A stretch of DNA of 64,000 nt from Rhea pennata (lineage: Eukaryota > Chordata > Aves > Rheiformes > Rheidae), in NCBI RefSeq assembly GCF_028389875.1, contig NC_084668.1:22187493-22251492 (forward strand). The letters run 5' to 3'. Shown piece after piece: positions 14,341-28,600 of the stretch. The notes under the pieces are model-generated. The model did no database searches. It worked only from the letters and a program-made list of their open reading frames with translations, and was not told where the DNA came from. The stretch's first letter is position 1. Every line of letters starts with the position of its first letter. The translations under genes and the position numbers were made by a program.

Positions 14341-17300
14341 CTGCCCCCTCTGCGGGGGTTTGCTTTTGGGTTTAGGTGCTAATAGCCAGTTCAGAATACC
14401 AAAACACTTACCCGTTAATATATGTACTGAAAATCCTGGAGCAGACTGGTCAGCGCCTTGTCGGGCGGAGGTGGTAGCTAGCCCGTGACCTTCCAGTTCC
14501 ACGACTGGGTGTCTGTGGTGGTCACCGTGCTCCCGCTCGTGCAGCGCAGAGCTGAGGGCTGCTCCGGTGGCAGTTCGACGCCCCGGCGTCGGGCTTCTCC
14601 TCTGGCCTGCCTTCCAGAACCTTCTCCCCTCGTTCCCTGGTGCTCGGCAAGGCGGTGGCGTCTGTCGTCTCAGCCTTGCTCTGAAAATACTTAGCTGGGG
14701 CAGCAAGCAGAAAATCTTTGGAGCGTGTGGAAACCTTGAAACGTTCTCCTTGGTGCTTTTTGTATTTTTAGCACTTCTGGCGCTTAGTTCTGCTTTACGT
14801 GCTCTGCACCTTGGTTTTCTTCTGGTTTTGCATTTCGCCTTAGGGATTTCACTAGTTCTGCTTTGCCCTGTTGTTGTTTAAAGATTGTCTCTTCAGTCTG
14901 GTTCTTTGGGCCAGTGAGCTCCGTTCTGCTCTGAGCCTCGATGCAGCTTCGCTCTTTGTTTCTTGTCGTGCTTCCCCCTCCTCTCCCCTCTGCTTCTCTC
15001 GCTACCTGCCCACCGCTTCTTCCTTCCTTCTTGGAGGAACCTTCCCTTGCTTGTAGACTCCGTCCAATGGAAGTTTTTTTTTTTTTCCTTCTTTCCCTTT
15101 CCTTGGTCTTCAGTGGTTTCAGGTCTTCTGCTCCTGAAGAAGTGAGCGATTCCATCTTTGTCAGTTCTTGTTCAACATCAGGGTTTTTTGCTTTCCTCGG
15201 CATTACTGAAGTAACAGTTCCCCTTGATTTTGAAAAGTAAGAAAGATATCTTCATGATGTTTCTTCCAGTGCTCTGTATGGGATAGATTTAGGGCTCCTC
15301 TTAATGTTAGGATTTTAATAGAGCACACACAGATCAAAGTACTTTTAAATAAATATTTCTTAAAATGGTTTCAGATACTGTTCTCATTCCAGACTTTATA
15401 GTTTCACAGTTGTCATTTTCTAGCAAAAACTTTTTTTTAAGGAAGCTGGAAAATAAGTTGCTGTTAAATACACAATCTAAACAGATAGAAAGTCTAAGGG
15501 AGTAATATTCTCCCTCATTTCTCTGTTATATTTATTCTGATTATTACTTTTAATAATACGAAGGAAAAGACTTAACTGTCCCTGGGTTTGAGCTAGGTCC
15601 CTTCAGTTTAAACACTATGGATAAAGAATTGCATAGTATCAGTTCAGCAACTCTCTTTACCTAAACAGTTGATTTTTCTAGTTTTCCTGGAAATACAGGG
15701 AGCAATGCATGATAGTAGCATTGGAAGCCTACTCTCCCTGCATAAAGTTGTTTCATGCTTAAATGAAGAACTGGTGTTAAACTAGTGCAATTAAGTGAAC
15801 TGGAATCTTTGTCATTTAAGACAACGTAGATTAAGTTTAAACAGATGTGAAAATATTAACGTGCACAGTTTTGCCTGTTGACTTAAATTACTTAAATGCA
15901 GTATGGTTAGGTAAGCTGATTTAACTTTGTGTACACAAATCAGTTACATAGTTACAAAGGTAATACTTAACATGTTAAAAGTTAGGAGACCTTTATGTAG
16001 CTTCAGGAAATAGCTGTGTGTCTAGTCTGATATAATCTTGGCCGCTACAGCCTAGGCTTCTATAAATAGTAGGGGAATCATATGTGGAACCTACTTATGA
16101 ACTTTTATCTACCATCTGTCTCCTTAGATAAAATTTTGAGTAGATCCTGTATATGAAGATTGTAGTAACAACAGTTTGTTTCTTCTGGTTCCCGTTATGT
16201 GATCTCTCTGTTCCAATTTTTTTTCATTTGATGCACCTTGAAAAATGGTTCTGATGAAGTCTTAGCTAAGTAATCCACTATAAAGGGAATCTGCCCAGTT
16301 CACCATGCAAAATATCTTTTCATTTTCTTTAGGATGCCTGCTGTAAACCTAAATATGGTTTGGTGTAAGGGGAAGGGGTTATTCTTTATATACTTGAAAC
16401 TATAATCTGATTTTTTTTTGTATCTGATACCTTTATAAAAGGAAGCCAACATATAGCATAATAAATGTTTTAGATACCTTGCATAATTCTCATTTATTGT
16501 AGAAAACATGGGCTTGTCGCACCTCTTTTGATTCCTATGCAAGTTCCAATGTTTTTGATGCTTATGTTAATAAGTAGCGGGTGAGATGATCTGACTTACT
16601 AGAATTTAACTTTGATTTAGAAAATACCTAATTTTGTAAATTTTAAACATGTAGATGCTTGACAGTGAATTAAAAGCTACTAGTTATGGCAAGGTTTCTT
16701 AGACTTTTAAGAGCCAGTGGTAAGTCTCCAGGTGAAAATAGTTTGTAGTCTTATCCTATGTGTTGTCTAACCATGGGCAAGTCAAATTTTGCAGCATCAT
16801 CAGAGGTAATTAAAAATGTTTTGAAGAAGACAGAATCCTCAGTTCTAAAGCATTTATAGTAGATGTGTGTTCATAGTTCAGCAGGTGAGCTCAGCTGTTG
16901 GGAAAAAATACAGTTGAACAAGGGAAATTTGAACGGGAATAGTTTTTATTTGGTTCTCTTATTTATTCTCTGAAACTTTGAAACTTTGTAATTTATCACC
17001 TTGAAGGAAGTAATATGGCACGTGGTTCTAATAACAGAATAACTAGTTAGTGATCTGCTACTCATGAGTCCGGTCTTGTTTCTGTGGCTGTCTTGTTCTG
17101 GTTCCTCTTTAAGTCTGTAGACAATAACCTCATATACTAGAGAGCTTCTACACTTCGGCTGTTTCATTCCCCCGTGTCCTGTTTCTGAGTATGCCTCGCT
17201 GTGTGTTAACTTGTATTTGTTAAATTAATCATTTGGGAAGCAGATGTTTTAGTGTTGCATTACAGTACAAAGAGAGTAATATCTCCATCAAGAGTTACAT

Positions 17301-20300
17301 ATCCTTAAAGGCAAAAAGCCAAGTTAAGAATTTCATTAAACAGGCTTTTGCACTGATGTTCACTGTGTATTTGATGGTAGTTATGGCAACCATTAACATA
17401 GAGCATTGCCTTCTCTTATGACTTATATAAATGTTCTAAGAAATTGTCTATTTCTACTTGCAACAGTGTGCCGTTTCTTACCAGTAAGCACGTGTGAAAC
17501 CAAAAGAACAGCGGTCATATGAAAGATGACTGTTGTAGCTTAATATCATAGGCCGTGTGTTCAAAAGCACCTTCAGGCACCTAGCTCCAGGTTTTCTGCA
17601 GTCCTGTTGCTAATGATCCATACTTGTTTTTCCATTCAGCTCTGCTGTGTTAGGGTATACAACAGTGTAGGTTTTGGGGAGATCCCATCTGATCTGCACA
17701 TTAGATTCAGACTTCTCTCTTCTTGTTATGCATTGTTGGGTTTACCGTGAAGCTATTGGAAAAGGCTTGAGTCGCCAAAGAATTCTCTTTTGCTTTTTTT
17801 TGATACTAAAGAGTGTAAGAAGTATAGTCTTCAGTTTCTAGCCTGCTAATTTTCTCTTAGTTTAGTTTATGTAGAATTAGCTTTGCGTTTTCGGTGCATT
17901 AAAATGGTTTGCACCTAGGAGGTGATAGTGAATAGTTAGTTTTCTGTGAATTTCATAGCCTTGGACAGTAGGTAGGTAGTATTGATGACTTGCTACTTTG
18001 TCCCCATATTCTTCTTCTGACTTCAATTCCTTATTTTATCCCTCTCTAGAGACTTTTCTGAACAGCAGCTTTTTTTAAAAAAAAATAAATGATCTTGTTG
18101 CGTTAGTTGCAAGCTATAGAAAAATATTTGTTATTTCTGTTACCTTCTTTTCCTGAATAAGAGTAAAGGACCTATTTCCTGTTCTAGACTTGAAAAAATT
18201 TTCAAAAACAGACAGACAATTAAAAAAGCAAGCTTTCTGACTTGCTGTTCAGAAGTTGCTGTAATAGTGACCTTGGGATATATTTTGACCCTGTTCAACA
18301 GGCAGGATCTCTTATATTGTCTTATGTTGTAGCAGCTGTGATCCACTTGAGATCAGAGAGAAAAGATCTGAGGCTGAATACTGGGACCTATAGATAATCA
18401 CTCTTTTACTCGCATTAGCTAGATTATGTTGTTGTTTTATGGACTTCAAATCACCAGTGAATCAGCCATTTAACATATATTATATGATGCTGCTTCAAGG
18501 TTGTCCCTTCCGATGTGGCTATGTTCCTTTTATTCTTCTTTAACAGTAGACAAGAAGGTTTCTGTTCCCCAGGATCTACAGGCTAGGCTTGATGATGCAG
18601 CCTTACAGGGCAAAAAGTGCTCTTTTAGACTTTTCTCCAAGAAGCTGCTGATCATGGATGCTTCAGGAACAGGCTGAGACCTTAAGCATTGGCGAGAAGC
18701 TTAGCCTCTGAGTTTTGTGAAGCTATGTAGAAAGGTCCTTTTGTTCAGGATTGTTAGCCTGGCACAAGTGGTATTCTTTAGCATGTGTATCAACTCTGTA
18801 TAACTCTGCTTTTAAAGTCCTTTAGGCTACCAGAGTCTTCTGGGTGAAGGGACTGAGGGGAAGTCTGAGCTGTACTGCCATTGCCTTGGCCTGGGAGTCT
18901 GAAGAAACCTATGATTGTAGTGTTCTGTGGTGGGTGCTGCTATTCAACAGAAATAAACTCCATTGCCTAATCTACCACATATAAGGTATAGGAATTTGTA
19001 TTGCGATTCACACTGACTGCAACATTTCAAAGAGCTACAGTTACCATGCAGTAAGTAACTGTTTCCTTCTGCCTTCCCTCCTAACAACCCCCAGACGTAA
19101 AGGTCAGTACTGGGTCTTGCTACTTAGGGTTCTATAATAACATGCACTGCTATTTTGCAGAGCTTCCTTGGAAAGTGAGAAAACTTTCAAATAGCCATGG
19201 TGATTAAGTCCATCTTGACACACAACAGCCTCACAAACCTGCCAGTTTTGATTTTCCGTAAGAATGGCTCTAACTGGGGACTACATCAGCCTCTAAATTA
19301 GTTGCTGCAATGTTTTCAAAGTAGTTGACAGCCAAGTGATGATTTTGGATTATTGCTTTTATAGCTGTGGCTTGACTAGCGGCTGCCAACTTTATACATG
19401 CCTCAGTAGTAACATGCAGATTTTTCAAAGGTATTGATAAGGGTCTGAAGTAAGCTGTCACCTTTTCGAACTCAAATGTATCAATATACTTTAAGTGTTC
19501 ATAAGCTTGAACTCTTGTTGTTTAAGCCACTGTACAGACTTAGACTAAATGATAGTTTCATTCCCAAAGCTTTTGCTGATAGAGATGGTCTGGTTTGGAG
19601 AACAGAACAGCAATCTAAAGATTGATCTCAAAGGATATTACTGTTGTGTACCTTACCTTTTCTGAAATTGATTTATTTCTTGTATGATATTTATATATAC
19701 TTCATAATATGCCTTGATATGTGTTCAGTTGTAAGAAACACTAGTCTTCTGGAAGTCTGTTAAAAACAGTCTTGTTTAGATTTGAGCTAACCAGTGTTGA
19801 TTTTCATTCAGCATTTAATATCTCTGGCATGAAATTCATGGACGCTTACTTTCAAGAATAATGGAAATTATATATAAAATTTCCAATGTGCATTGTTTGA
19901 TGGAGGTCCAACCCAAGCAGAATGTTCAGTTAAAAGTTGACAGTTCTTGTTAAAGTCCAATCAGCTATTAAAATCCTCAAAAATAAAGGTTGTTTTTACA
20001 TTTGTCCAGCAGTACCCAGTCACTTAGAACTTTGTCAGACTTCAAGTGTTCAGGTGGAAGTTTGTTTGACCAGATGTTTGACTTAAATTTTCTTGAGATG
20101 CTTAAGGTTTTTCTTAGCTAGAAAAATATTTTTAAAATAGTATTTTTAAAATTATTTTGGAAACTCTTGCTTTTCTTTTTCTAAATGAAAGATGTAGTGC
20201 CCTTATACTTTAAGGTAGGTAGTTGATGGGATTCTGAAAACTGCTGGGCAAGGAGACTGCGTCTGAACTCATGGTTGGGAAGGAAGTGAGGGCAAGCACA

Positions 20301-23300
20301 GGTGGATCTGATGAGGGATTGGGACCATGTGATCTATCTGCTCATTGCAGATCTGCTTTTGAAGGCAGCTAGGAGTTTTGCACTGAGAGCGCTGCAGAAT
20401 GCGAGGAACTCCAAAACTCACAGTTGAACTCTAACTGCTCTGAAGTTCTAAAAATTACGAAGTTTAGCATCCAAAACTAGAATATGTATTGTATCTTAAT
20501 TGCTATCCTCAGTTCCATATTTGAGAAAACAGAGATATCTGTAGTCTCAAAAGCATATCTTAAAAGAATTTCGAACACTGCTGGTTCTCTCGTGGGCTTT
20601 TTAAAGCAACCTTCATGAAATTTGTTTTTAAGAGTTGAATTTGAAGATTGTTCTCTTTGCTGCCTTCTTTATTACATTGAAATACTGAATTAACTGCTCA
20701 TTTAACAAGTATAGTTCATTTATCAACAGAAAAAGCCACAGTTTCTGTTGAAAATATGGTTAGAGACAGTATTCGTACATGCAAATAGATGAATTAAAGT
20801 TATGTCAATAACATTAGCAAAGTAACTGGAACTCTTTAAACTTGCCAGAGCTTTGCTTTGCAATCACTGTGATGTTCTGTTTGGTGTAACTTTTCAAAGG
20901 GGTATTAGATTTGTAAGTTTACTAGCTGTGTTTCTGTTGTTATATATTTAAAATAATGTGTGAGTTGAGGCTTTTAGAGCAAACTAGGTAGATGCAAGCT
21001 GTACTTAAATGCAGTTGCAGGGCTGTAATTATATCCCAGAGCATCCACCCTTTTTAGAAAGAGAATATTTTGCAGCAGAAAGTAGTCTTAGTGTTTAGAG
21101 TTACTTGACTTTTTTCAAAATGCTCAAATTCAGCTACTTTTATGGGGTCTGTGACTTGAATGTTAGATGATAAAGGAGGGATTCAGACATAGACTTAGTG
21201 ACAACTTTACGCGTATTTCTCTCCTGCTCATGCACTGAGTATCTCTAAGGTCTTACCCTTTCTTCTCAGCCCAGCAACACAGATTTGTTACGTTGACCAG
21301 CTCCGGTTTCTTTTGACTGATAGTCCAGTCTCTTCTGCTTTCCTCCTGTCCTGAGATAGTGACTGACCTCCCCAATGTCTCATACGTGTTCAATGTTTAA
21401 TTAAAAATTGTGAATTTTTATTCAACTAGGGTTCAACCTCTGAGGTTGGCTTATCCAGTAAGAATGAAGTTGTACGTTGCATTTTGCTCAGTTTGCAAAA
21501 GATAAATGTGAAGTTTCAAATGATAATTAATTGCATGTATGACATTACTCTAAGATACCATAAAATAATTGGAGAATTCTTCCAAGCATTTTCTTAGTGG
21601 TAGGTTTTTTACCGCATGAAAGCATGAGGGTGTATGTATCTCTGTTTCTAGCTGTTGTTGCTGTAGCACCATCCAGCCGCATTGCACTACTACCCTTGTT
21701 GAAGAGGAACTGAAGAATTCTTCACTTACTCTTGAACTGTTCCATATAGAAGTGTTCTTAGTGTATGTGCTTTATGGAAAAATAAAGGCTGTATTCTGTA
21801 TGGCTGCATTAACAGACTTCGTAGGTGATGGAAGCTATGCTGGCTGGCTGTTTCAAGCTGAATAACTTGTAGAGAAATTTCATGCATTTTGGAAGCAGTT
21901 TGTCTTTAATCGTGTTTCTACATGTTTTAAACAACATCTTCATAAAAAGATTCTTCAGTTTGCTAGCTTTTATGGGCCTTGTAGTTGTTGAAACAGTGAT
22001 TAAAAGGAGATGGGCAAGATGTTTTGTAATGATATATGCTGTGTACGTGTACTATTACGCAGTTTATAGTGGTATCAAATGAAACCTCTGACAAATGTGT
22101 ACTAGTATTTTCACTTTAAAAAAATTGGATCATGTTAATCATACTTACTTTTTGAAAGCTTTGTTTTTTGGGTTTTTTTTTTTGTCCCATCTCTCTCTTC
22201 CCCTTCTTCTCCCTCTGCTGTGCCCCTGCCCCCCAAGTGTTATGATTCCATTTTTCAGTAACAAGGGATTTATTTCAGGTTATCACAAAAACTGAATTCT
22301 TCGTTCTTTTAGCAGAAGTTTTAGACATACTACCCTTTGTGGCTTTAAATTAGCCAGTATAAAACATGGTTTATTTGAGCTATTTCTGTGTGTGTTCTTT
22401 TGGGGGAGGATTAAACTTTCTGAGCCATTAATGGAAAACTAGCTGCTATCCCTTTCCTTTATTAGAAATCTGACTTTCTGAATCCTTGTTTTCCTTTGTT
22501 CTTTTTGGATATGCGCAATCTAGTTGTGAAATGCTGGGCAGCACTTTGGTATCTTAACATTAAAACTGCTAAATTTCTTGTTTCTGACTGATTGCACCTA
22601 CTTATACACTAATGAAACTTATTGTGAGTTTATCTGCGTTACCAGCTGTTTCCATGTGCGAACTAATAGGAGTAATAGAAACACTCTTCTGCAGTTACCT
22701 TGCTTTTTGTCTTGCTGTTTTGCACTGTTAGGAAGATTTCTGGTGACTTAACATGCCTCTCCTTCTTTTGTGTGAGGATTAGAATAACTTTAAGGAATCT
22801 AATCTGTGATTTCTGGCCTTCTAACCTGGCTTTGTCACGAAGCTTAATGTGTGGAGAGATGTCCTTTAAAGGTGTGCTCAAGTTTTCTTTTCTGGGAAGC
22901 CGTCAACTCTTCTCCCACGTTTCCTTGTCCTTTTCTGCTGGGTCTCTACTTTGGAGCTTTCCTGATTAGGAGACCAAGACTGACATCTCTCCAGTCAGTT
23001 CTGTTTCTTGTCGGTGCCCATAATAGCAGAAAGGCAAATACTTGGGTTTTGTCACTGATCTCCTCCATTACTCACAGCTTTCTTAAAGAGCAGTGTCAGA
23101 AGAGCAGTCATTCCGCAGACCTTAAGTCAGTAACGTATTGATTCATTCTTGGAAGTCTGTTTTGCAGGCAAAGTGAAGAAGTGTAACTATTGAAATTTAA
23201 TTATGGGGGGGGGGGGCACCCAAAACCATAATTCTCAGATAAATAGCTGGTTTATTTCTCTGCATTTTTTCAGAGTTAATATTATGCTTGTTGTTGGTTA

Positions 23301-25584
23301 CTGAAAGTGGATTTACAAGATAACAATGTATCAAAGTTCTTTTGCTTCAAAATAAGCTTCTAATCCTGATATGAGAGGTATATTTTACTCTGAATTCAGC
23401 CTGCAAAAATAAGTGACCTGCAAAAGCAGGAAAAGCCCTTTAAACTCTCTACTACAATATAAAGAATAGAAGATGAGTTCACAAGAACTCTGAGAGGCAA
23501 TTGTGAAATGCAAAATATTTTTGAGTGCTAGTCTACTTTGTAGAAATAGTGTGCATAACCATTTTACTTGCTATTTAGTTTTGTGGTGGGGATAAAATGC
23601 ATAGTACATGTAGAATTTTTATTTACAAATTTTATTCGTTTTGACTACTTTGTGAAACGTTACATGATTTTTACAGCCATGCAATAAATTTTATGAAATT
23701 TAAATGCATGCAACATCTTAAATTAAAAGAAGTCAGTTTAAGTATGACTTGCTATGAATTGAAAAATCCGTTAAGTGTTTACTTCCCACAGGGTTTGAGT
23801 TTCAGTAGCTTCCATTTGGATCCTTTCTCTTTAGAAGAGTAATTGTTACCTACGTTCTTGTCCCCCAAAGTTTATATCAGTCAGGTGCTTGTTGTGCAAA
23901 GTACTGTACAACATGGGTAAAACCAGGATGACTTCTTCTGACAGCTTGGTAATGTAATTTAAAACAAAGCACTCTTTAGACATGGGAAGGAGGGGGAGAA
24001 ACAGTGAGAGAAAAGTGTAGGTAAAAATAGCGCCTGTGTGTGTATGTATGAACTTATGTCAAGTTAGTGGAATGCGACTGAAACTTGAGACGTTGTGGGA
24101 CGCAGTGCAAGGAGGCCTGCGCGACTGTTCAGAAGCTGCAAAGGTGTGGCCTGGCTGCTGAAGTGCTGAAGGCCCTCATCAGCTGCTCTCATAACCGGGG
24201 AAGTTTGGAAGTCCGTCTTCTGAAGTGGAGAAGGTGGCTTCTTAGTGAGCTCTGCATCTACCTGATCTGCTGGATGTGGGAAAATAGACAGTGTGTTCCT
24301 CCATCGTTGGGTCTTTGTTCTGCATGTTTTGCTCCCCGTCAGATGAACAGGGGAAGGGACGATGATGAGGTGATTCAGGGATTCCAGTGCAATTTCCAAG
24401 GAAGCAGGTCAGCCACAGTAGATTTAAGTTGGCTGTGTGAAATTGCACTTTTTTTTAAGAGTAAATAGGTTTTTGCTAGCTTAGCTTCCTGAGCTGGTTT
24501 AACACAGGACGAGTTGAGTGCCAGTGCTGGAACACAGAAGAAAGCAGAAGACCGGACTGTGGCAGGACTGGCCTAGATCACCTTCAGCATTTGTGGAACT
24601 GTTTTCTAAAACCACAATAATTAACAGGACAAGTGAGAGGGATATTTTACCTGGAGCCAATTTTTAAATGCACTTTGGAAATTCACAGTGGAACTATTAA
24701 AGCCTGAAACAAGGCAATAGGGAATGAATCTGCAAAGTCTACAGTGAAGGTTTCTCGTAAAATGATAATACTGATCATGCACAATATTCCTTACTCTTAC
24801 GTAACTGTCAGTTTTCATAGATGTCTTACATTTGAGATATCAACGCAACATAAGAAATTTCAGGAATTGTATTAGAAATCATGTGGATAAGATTGCTTGT
24901 GAAGCTCTTATTTAATTGCAAGTTCCTGTTGTTATCTTCTTCTGCTGAAATTAACTGCATCTTTTTTTGTGGAAAAAACAATTTCCAAAGTAGGAAACTG
25001 CATAGAAAACATAAACCTCAATGTATGTTTGAGTTGGAGATAGACATAAGGAAAAAGGATGCTGAATTTGTTGACCTGTATTTCAGAACTCCCAGGTTAG
25101 TCCTTCAGTAAGATAGGGCTTGCATATCTCTGGTTAATGGATTGGCATCTTCTCTGACATACTCCTATTCTTAAATATTTTGTTGTGTATCTGTTATACT
25201 TACTGAAGTATAATAGTAAAAATATTTATAATAGTAAAAATAAAATACAGCACAAGAGGTATGAAACAATAAATGTTATATGTAAACAATAGGCTTGTCG
25301 GAAAAACTTTTTTGCAATATTGAAAAGGTGTGTAATAGAACTAGAGGTGGGGGTGACCTGTTAGTTATCCAGTCAGTTGTCTTCTCCATAGTTTAAATTC
25401 TGTAAATATTTTTTCTTTTCAGTTTTTTTTAGATGTAGATTATAAAGGTGGAATATATTTCATCGTATCTGATTTATATCAGCCTTTCTTAAATCCCTGT
25501 TTTAAAAGTGAACTTCTTACTTTTGCCTGTTCTAAGTGCTGGAGTTTCCAGACTAAATGTTATCAGGATAGATCTGGAAAATTC

Positions 25585-25617
<33 letters not shown>

Positions 25618-28600
25618 CTTTTAGTCTATTAAAACTATTTTGATCATCTTTGGAGCATTTTGAAATGTATATTTATTTGAGTGCACACTTGTGTAACTAA
25701 GGTAAGGAGGCTCTTTTAGAAATAAGAACTGATTATGGAATAGCCTTGTCTGCTCTTTGTCCACTGGCTGTGTAAGACATGGGTGAAATTTATTAAAGGT
25801 GTCTCCTTCTACCAGAATAAAGTAGTTTCATCTCTTTTCTGCCTTGTCACAGCTTAGGATTCTGGCTCTTCTTTAATTAAAATAGCTGTTGTTTTTGGTT
25901 CTGAGAGTCTTTCAATTCATTGTCTAGTAGTTTGATCAATATTTGTAGAAGAATTTGGTAGCACTGTGAACAGTGAGGTGGATGGAGAGCTGGCTGAATG
26001 GCAGAGCTCAGAGGGTTGTGATAAGTGGTGCAAAGCCTAGTTGGAGGCCTGTGGTTAGTGGTGTCTGCCAGGGGTCGGTCAGTGCCTTGGATGAAGGGAC
26101 AGGGTGCCTTTTCAGCAGGTTTGCTGATGATACCAAGCTGGGAGGAGTGGCTGACACACCTGAGGGCTGTGCTGCCATGCAGAGAGACCTGGACAGGCTG
26201 GAGAGCTGGGCTGAGAGGAGCCTCACGAGGCTCAACAAAAGCAAGTGCAGGCTCCTGCACCTAGGGAGGAATAACCCCGTGCACCAGGACAGGCTGGGGG
26301 CTGACCTGCTGGAAAGCAGTCCTGCAGAGAAGGACCTGGGAGTGTTGGTGGACAAAAAGTTGACCGTGAGCCAGCAATGTGCCCTTGTGGCCAAAAAAGC
26401 CAATGGTATCCTGGAGGCATTAGGCAGAGCACTGCCAGCGGGTTGTGGGAGGTGATTCCCCCTCCTCTACTCAGCCCTGTTGAGGCTAGATCTGAGGTGC
26501 CATGTCCAGTGCTGGGCTCCCCTGTACAAGAGATGTGGAGCTGCTGGAGCAAGTCCAGCAAAGAGCTACTAAGCTGATGAAGGGACTGGAGCATCTCTGC
26601 TCTGAGGGAAGGCTGCGAGAGCTGGGACGGTTCAGCCTGGAGAGGAGAAGAGTGAGGGGGGATCTCACCAACGTGTGCAGGTATCTGAAGGGAGGGCGTC
26701 GAGAGGATGGGGCCAGGCTCTTTTCAGTGGTGCCCAGTGACAAGAGGAGAGGCAACGGGCACGAACTGAAACACAGGACGCTCCATCTGAACGTGAGGAA
26801 AAGCCTTTTTACTGTGAGGATGACTGAGCACTGGAACAGGTTGCCCCGAGGGGTTGTGGAGTCTCCCCGCTTGGAGATGCTCAGAAGCCGTCTGGACGCA
26901 GTCCTGGGCAACGTGCTCTAGGTGACCCTGTTTGAGTGGGGGAGTTGGACCAGGCGATCTCCAGAGGTCCCTTCCAACCGCAGCCATTCTGTGGTTCTCT
27001 GATAACATCACGTTTTGTAAGTCAGTAGTGCTTTCTTGGGAATCTTGTGAGAAGACCTGACTCACGTCCTTCAGCTACAGCATGTAACAGATTTGAATAA
27101 GTTATCCATAGACTGATCTACATGTGGAACCCTGGAATAGGCTTCTCAGGGAACAAAATTTTGTATTTTCTGTGGAAGCCTTGTACTTGGAAAAAGCTGG
27201 GATTCAGAACTGCTTTCCAAATCAATTAATAGATTTTCTTTTGTTATAGGGATCCCTTAGCTTGAGATAATAGCCAGTGAAAATGAGCCTTTTGGCCAAA
27301 TGCAAAATATTCAGAGGGGACCTGTAAAATACTTTAAAACTGACTGTATAGTAATTCATTCTTAGTGTATCTTTAAGTCTTGTTACTTTTGATTTCACCC
27401 TGAAAAGGCAGTGGTGAAAGGGAAACCAAATACCTTAGGTTAATGAAAGAGGTACTATAGTGCGGCACAGAAAAACCAGATTTGTGATTTATGGCAGTTT
27501 GGATTTCTGTATGCTGATGAGCTGAAACAAAAGTCGTCTGCTCTCCTCCCCCCCTTTTGTGCATTAAGTAACAGAAAGTTGACAGACTGAATTCAGTTTA
27601 CTGAATTTTGTGAAATTGTTTTCTCTCAGGCACTTTTTCCCCCAGAGCTGGATAGGCTGTATAGACAAACTGCAAATCATCCAACTAGTACCAGCCTTGT
27701 TTACCTTTTCTTAATAAAAAGTGTCACCTGTGCGTATTAAGAGAAACTCTTAGTCTTTAGCCCTGTGAAGCTGCTAGCTGTGTTTTGAAAACAATGGCCT
27801 CGTCGAGGTGCTGTCTTAGTCACTGGACTTGCATATTCTTAGAGTTTGTTTGGTTCTAAATTCTTGCTTTCTGAGCTGGGTTTTTGTTTTATTTCCTCCT
27901 TCTGTTGAAGGTGATACTTTAATGATCCTCAAGGAAGAAAGGCTTACAGTATAGAAAATTACAGGTTTCTTCTGGAAGATGTGATATAACAAATACAGGG
28001 ATGGCATGAATAAATTTAGCAAATAATTTTCATATTCAGAGAAAGCCATCTGTCGGAGATACTGCATCCACTTCTGAATTTTTATGTTGAAAAACTAATA
28101 GCTAATGGTAAAATATAGTGACTCTTTCCAGTAAAATATGACTGACTTTATTCTTAGGTAGCTTCTTTTCTGACATGGGTAAATAAGTCTTTGATGTTAA
28201 TAGTTGGCCCTTCTAAAAATAGATTTGGAGCAGGAAAAAATTCAGTGGCTCTTGAATCAGACTCATGTTAAGTCAGTGGGAAATCATTCTGTCTGCTCTG
28301 GTGGGGTTTGGCTCAAGCTCATGTCATTGGATATTAGCCAAGACTTAACTACTGTCATACATGAATTCTCCAGAGAATAAATACTTTATTTTTAAGTAAA
28401 GTGCTTCAAACTGCTTTTATAGGGTGTTTCTATTATCCTTTTGTAAGTAAATCTTGTTGTTATATGTTTGAAACAGATACTACTCCTGCAAACTCTTATG
28501 CTTTTGGAAGTAGTTTTTACTGGTGTCAGAAGACTTCATTCTGTGAATAAGGACTTGAAGAATCAGGGCTGTCTCTGACGATTCCACAGAAGGAAAGAGA

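Noticed and set aside
13054..14382. A 442-codon plus-strand open frame across the CpG island
   Set aside because: It overlaps UBR3 exon 1 in another frame. Its Gly/Ala/Arg/Pro composition is what high-GC DNA gives by chance, and it has no recognisable domain.
13439..14706. Long minus-strand open frames opposite UBR3 exon 1
   Set aside because: They are GC-driven shadows of exon 1 and the adjoining CpG island, with no domain and no conserved start.
14784..15203. Minus-strand 139-codon Lys/Glu-rich frame
   Set aside because: The plus strand here is a C/T-rich tract, which forces a Lys/Glu/Arg-rich reading on the other strand. This is a composition artefact.
24064..24468. Overlapping plus- and minus-strand frames of 111-127 codons in UBR3 intron 1
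   Set aside because: The two frames are antisense to each other in a locally GC-richer patch. Neither resembles a protein I recognise, so no gene is called.
25973..26921. Apparent host genes in the 26 kb region
   Set aside because: The frames are pieces of a CR1 LINE (FADD reverse-transcriptase region and CR1 tail), not a host gene.
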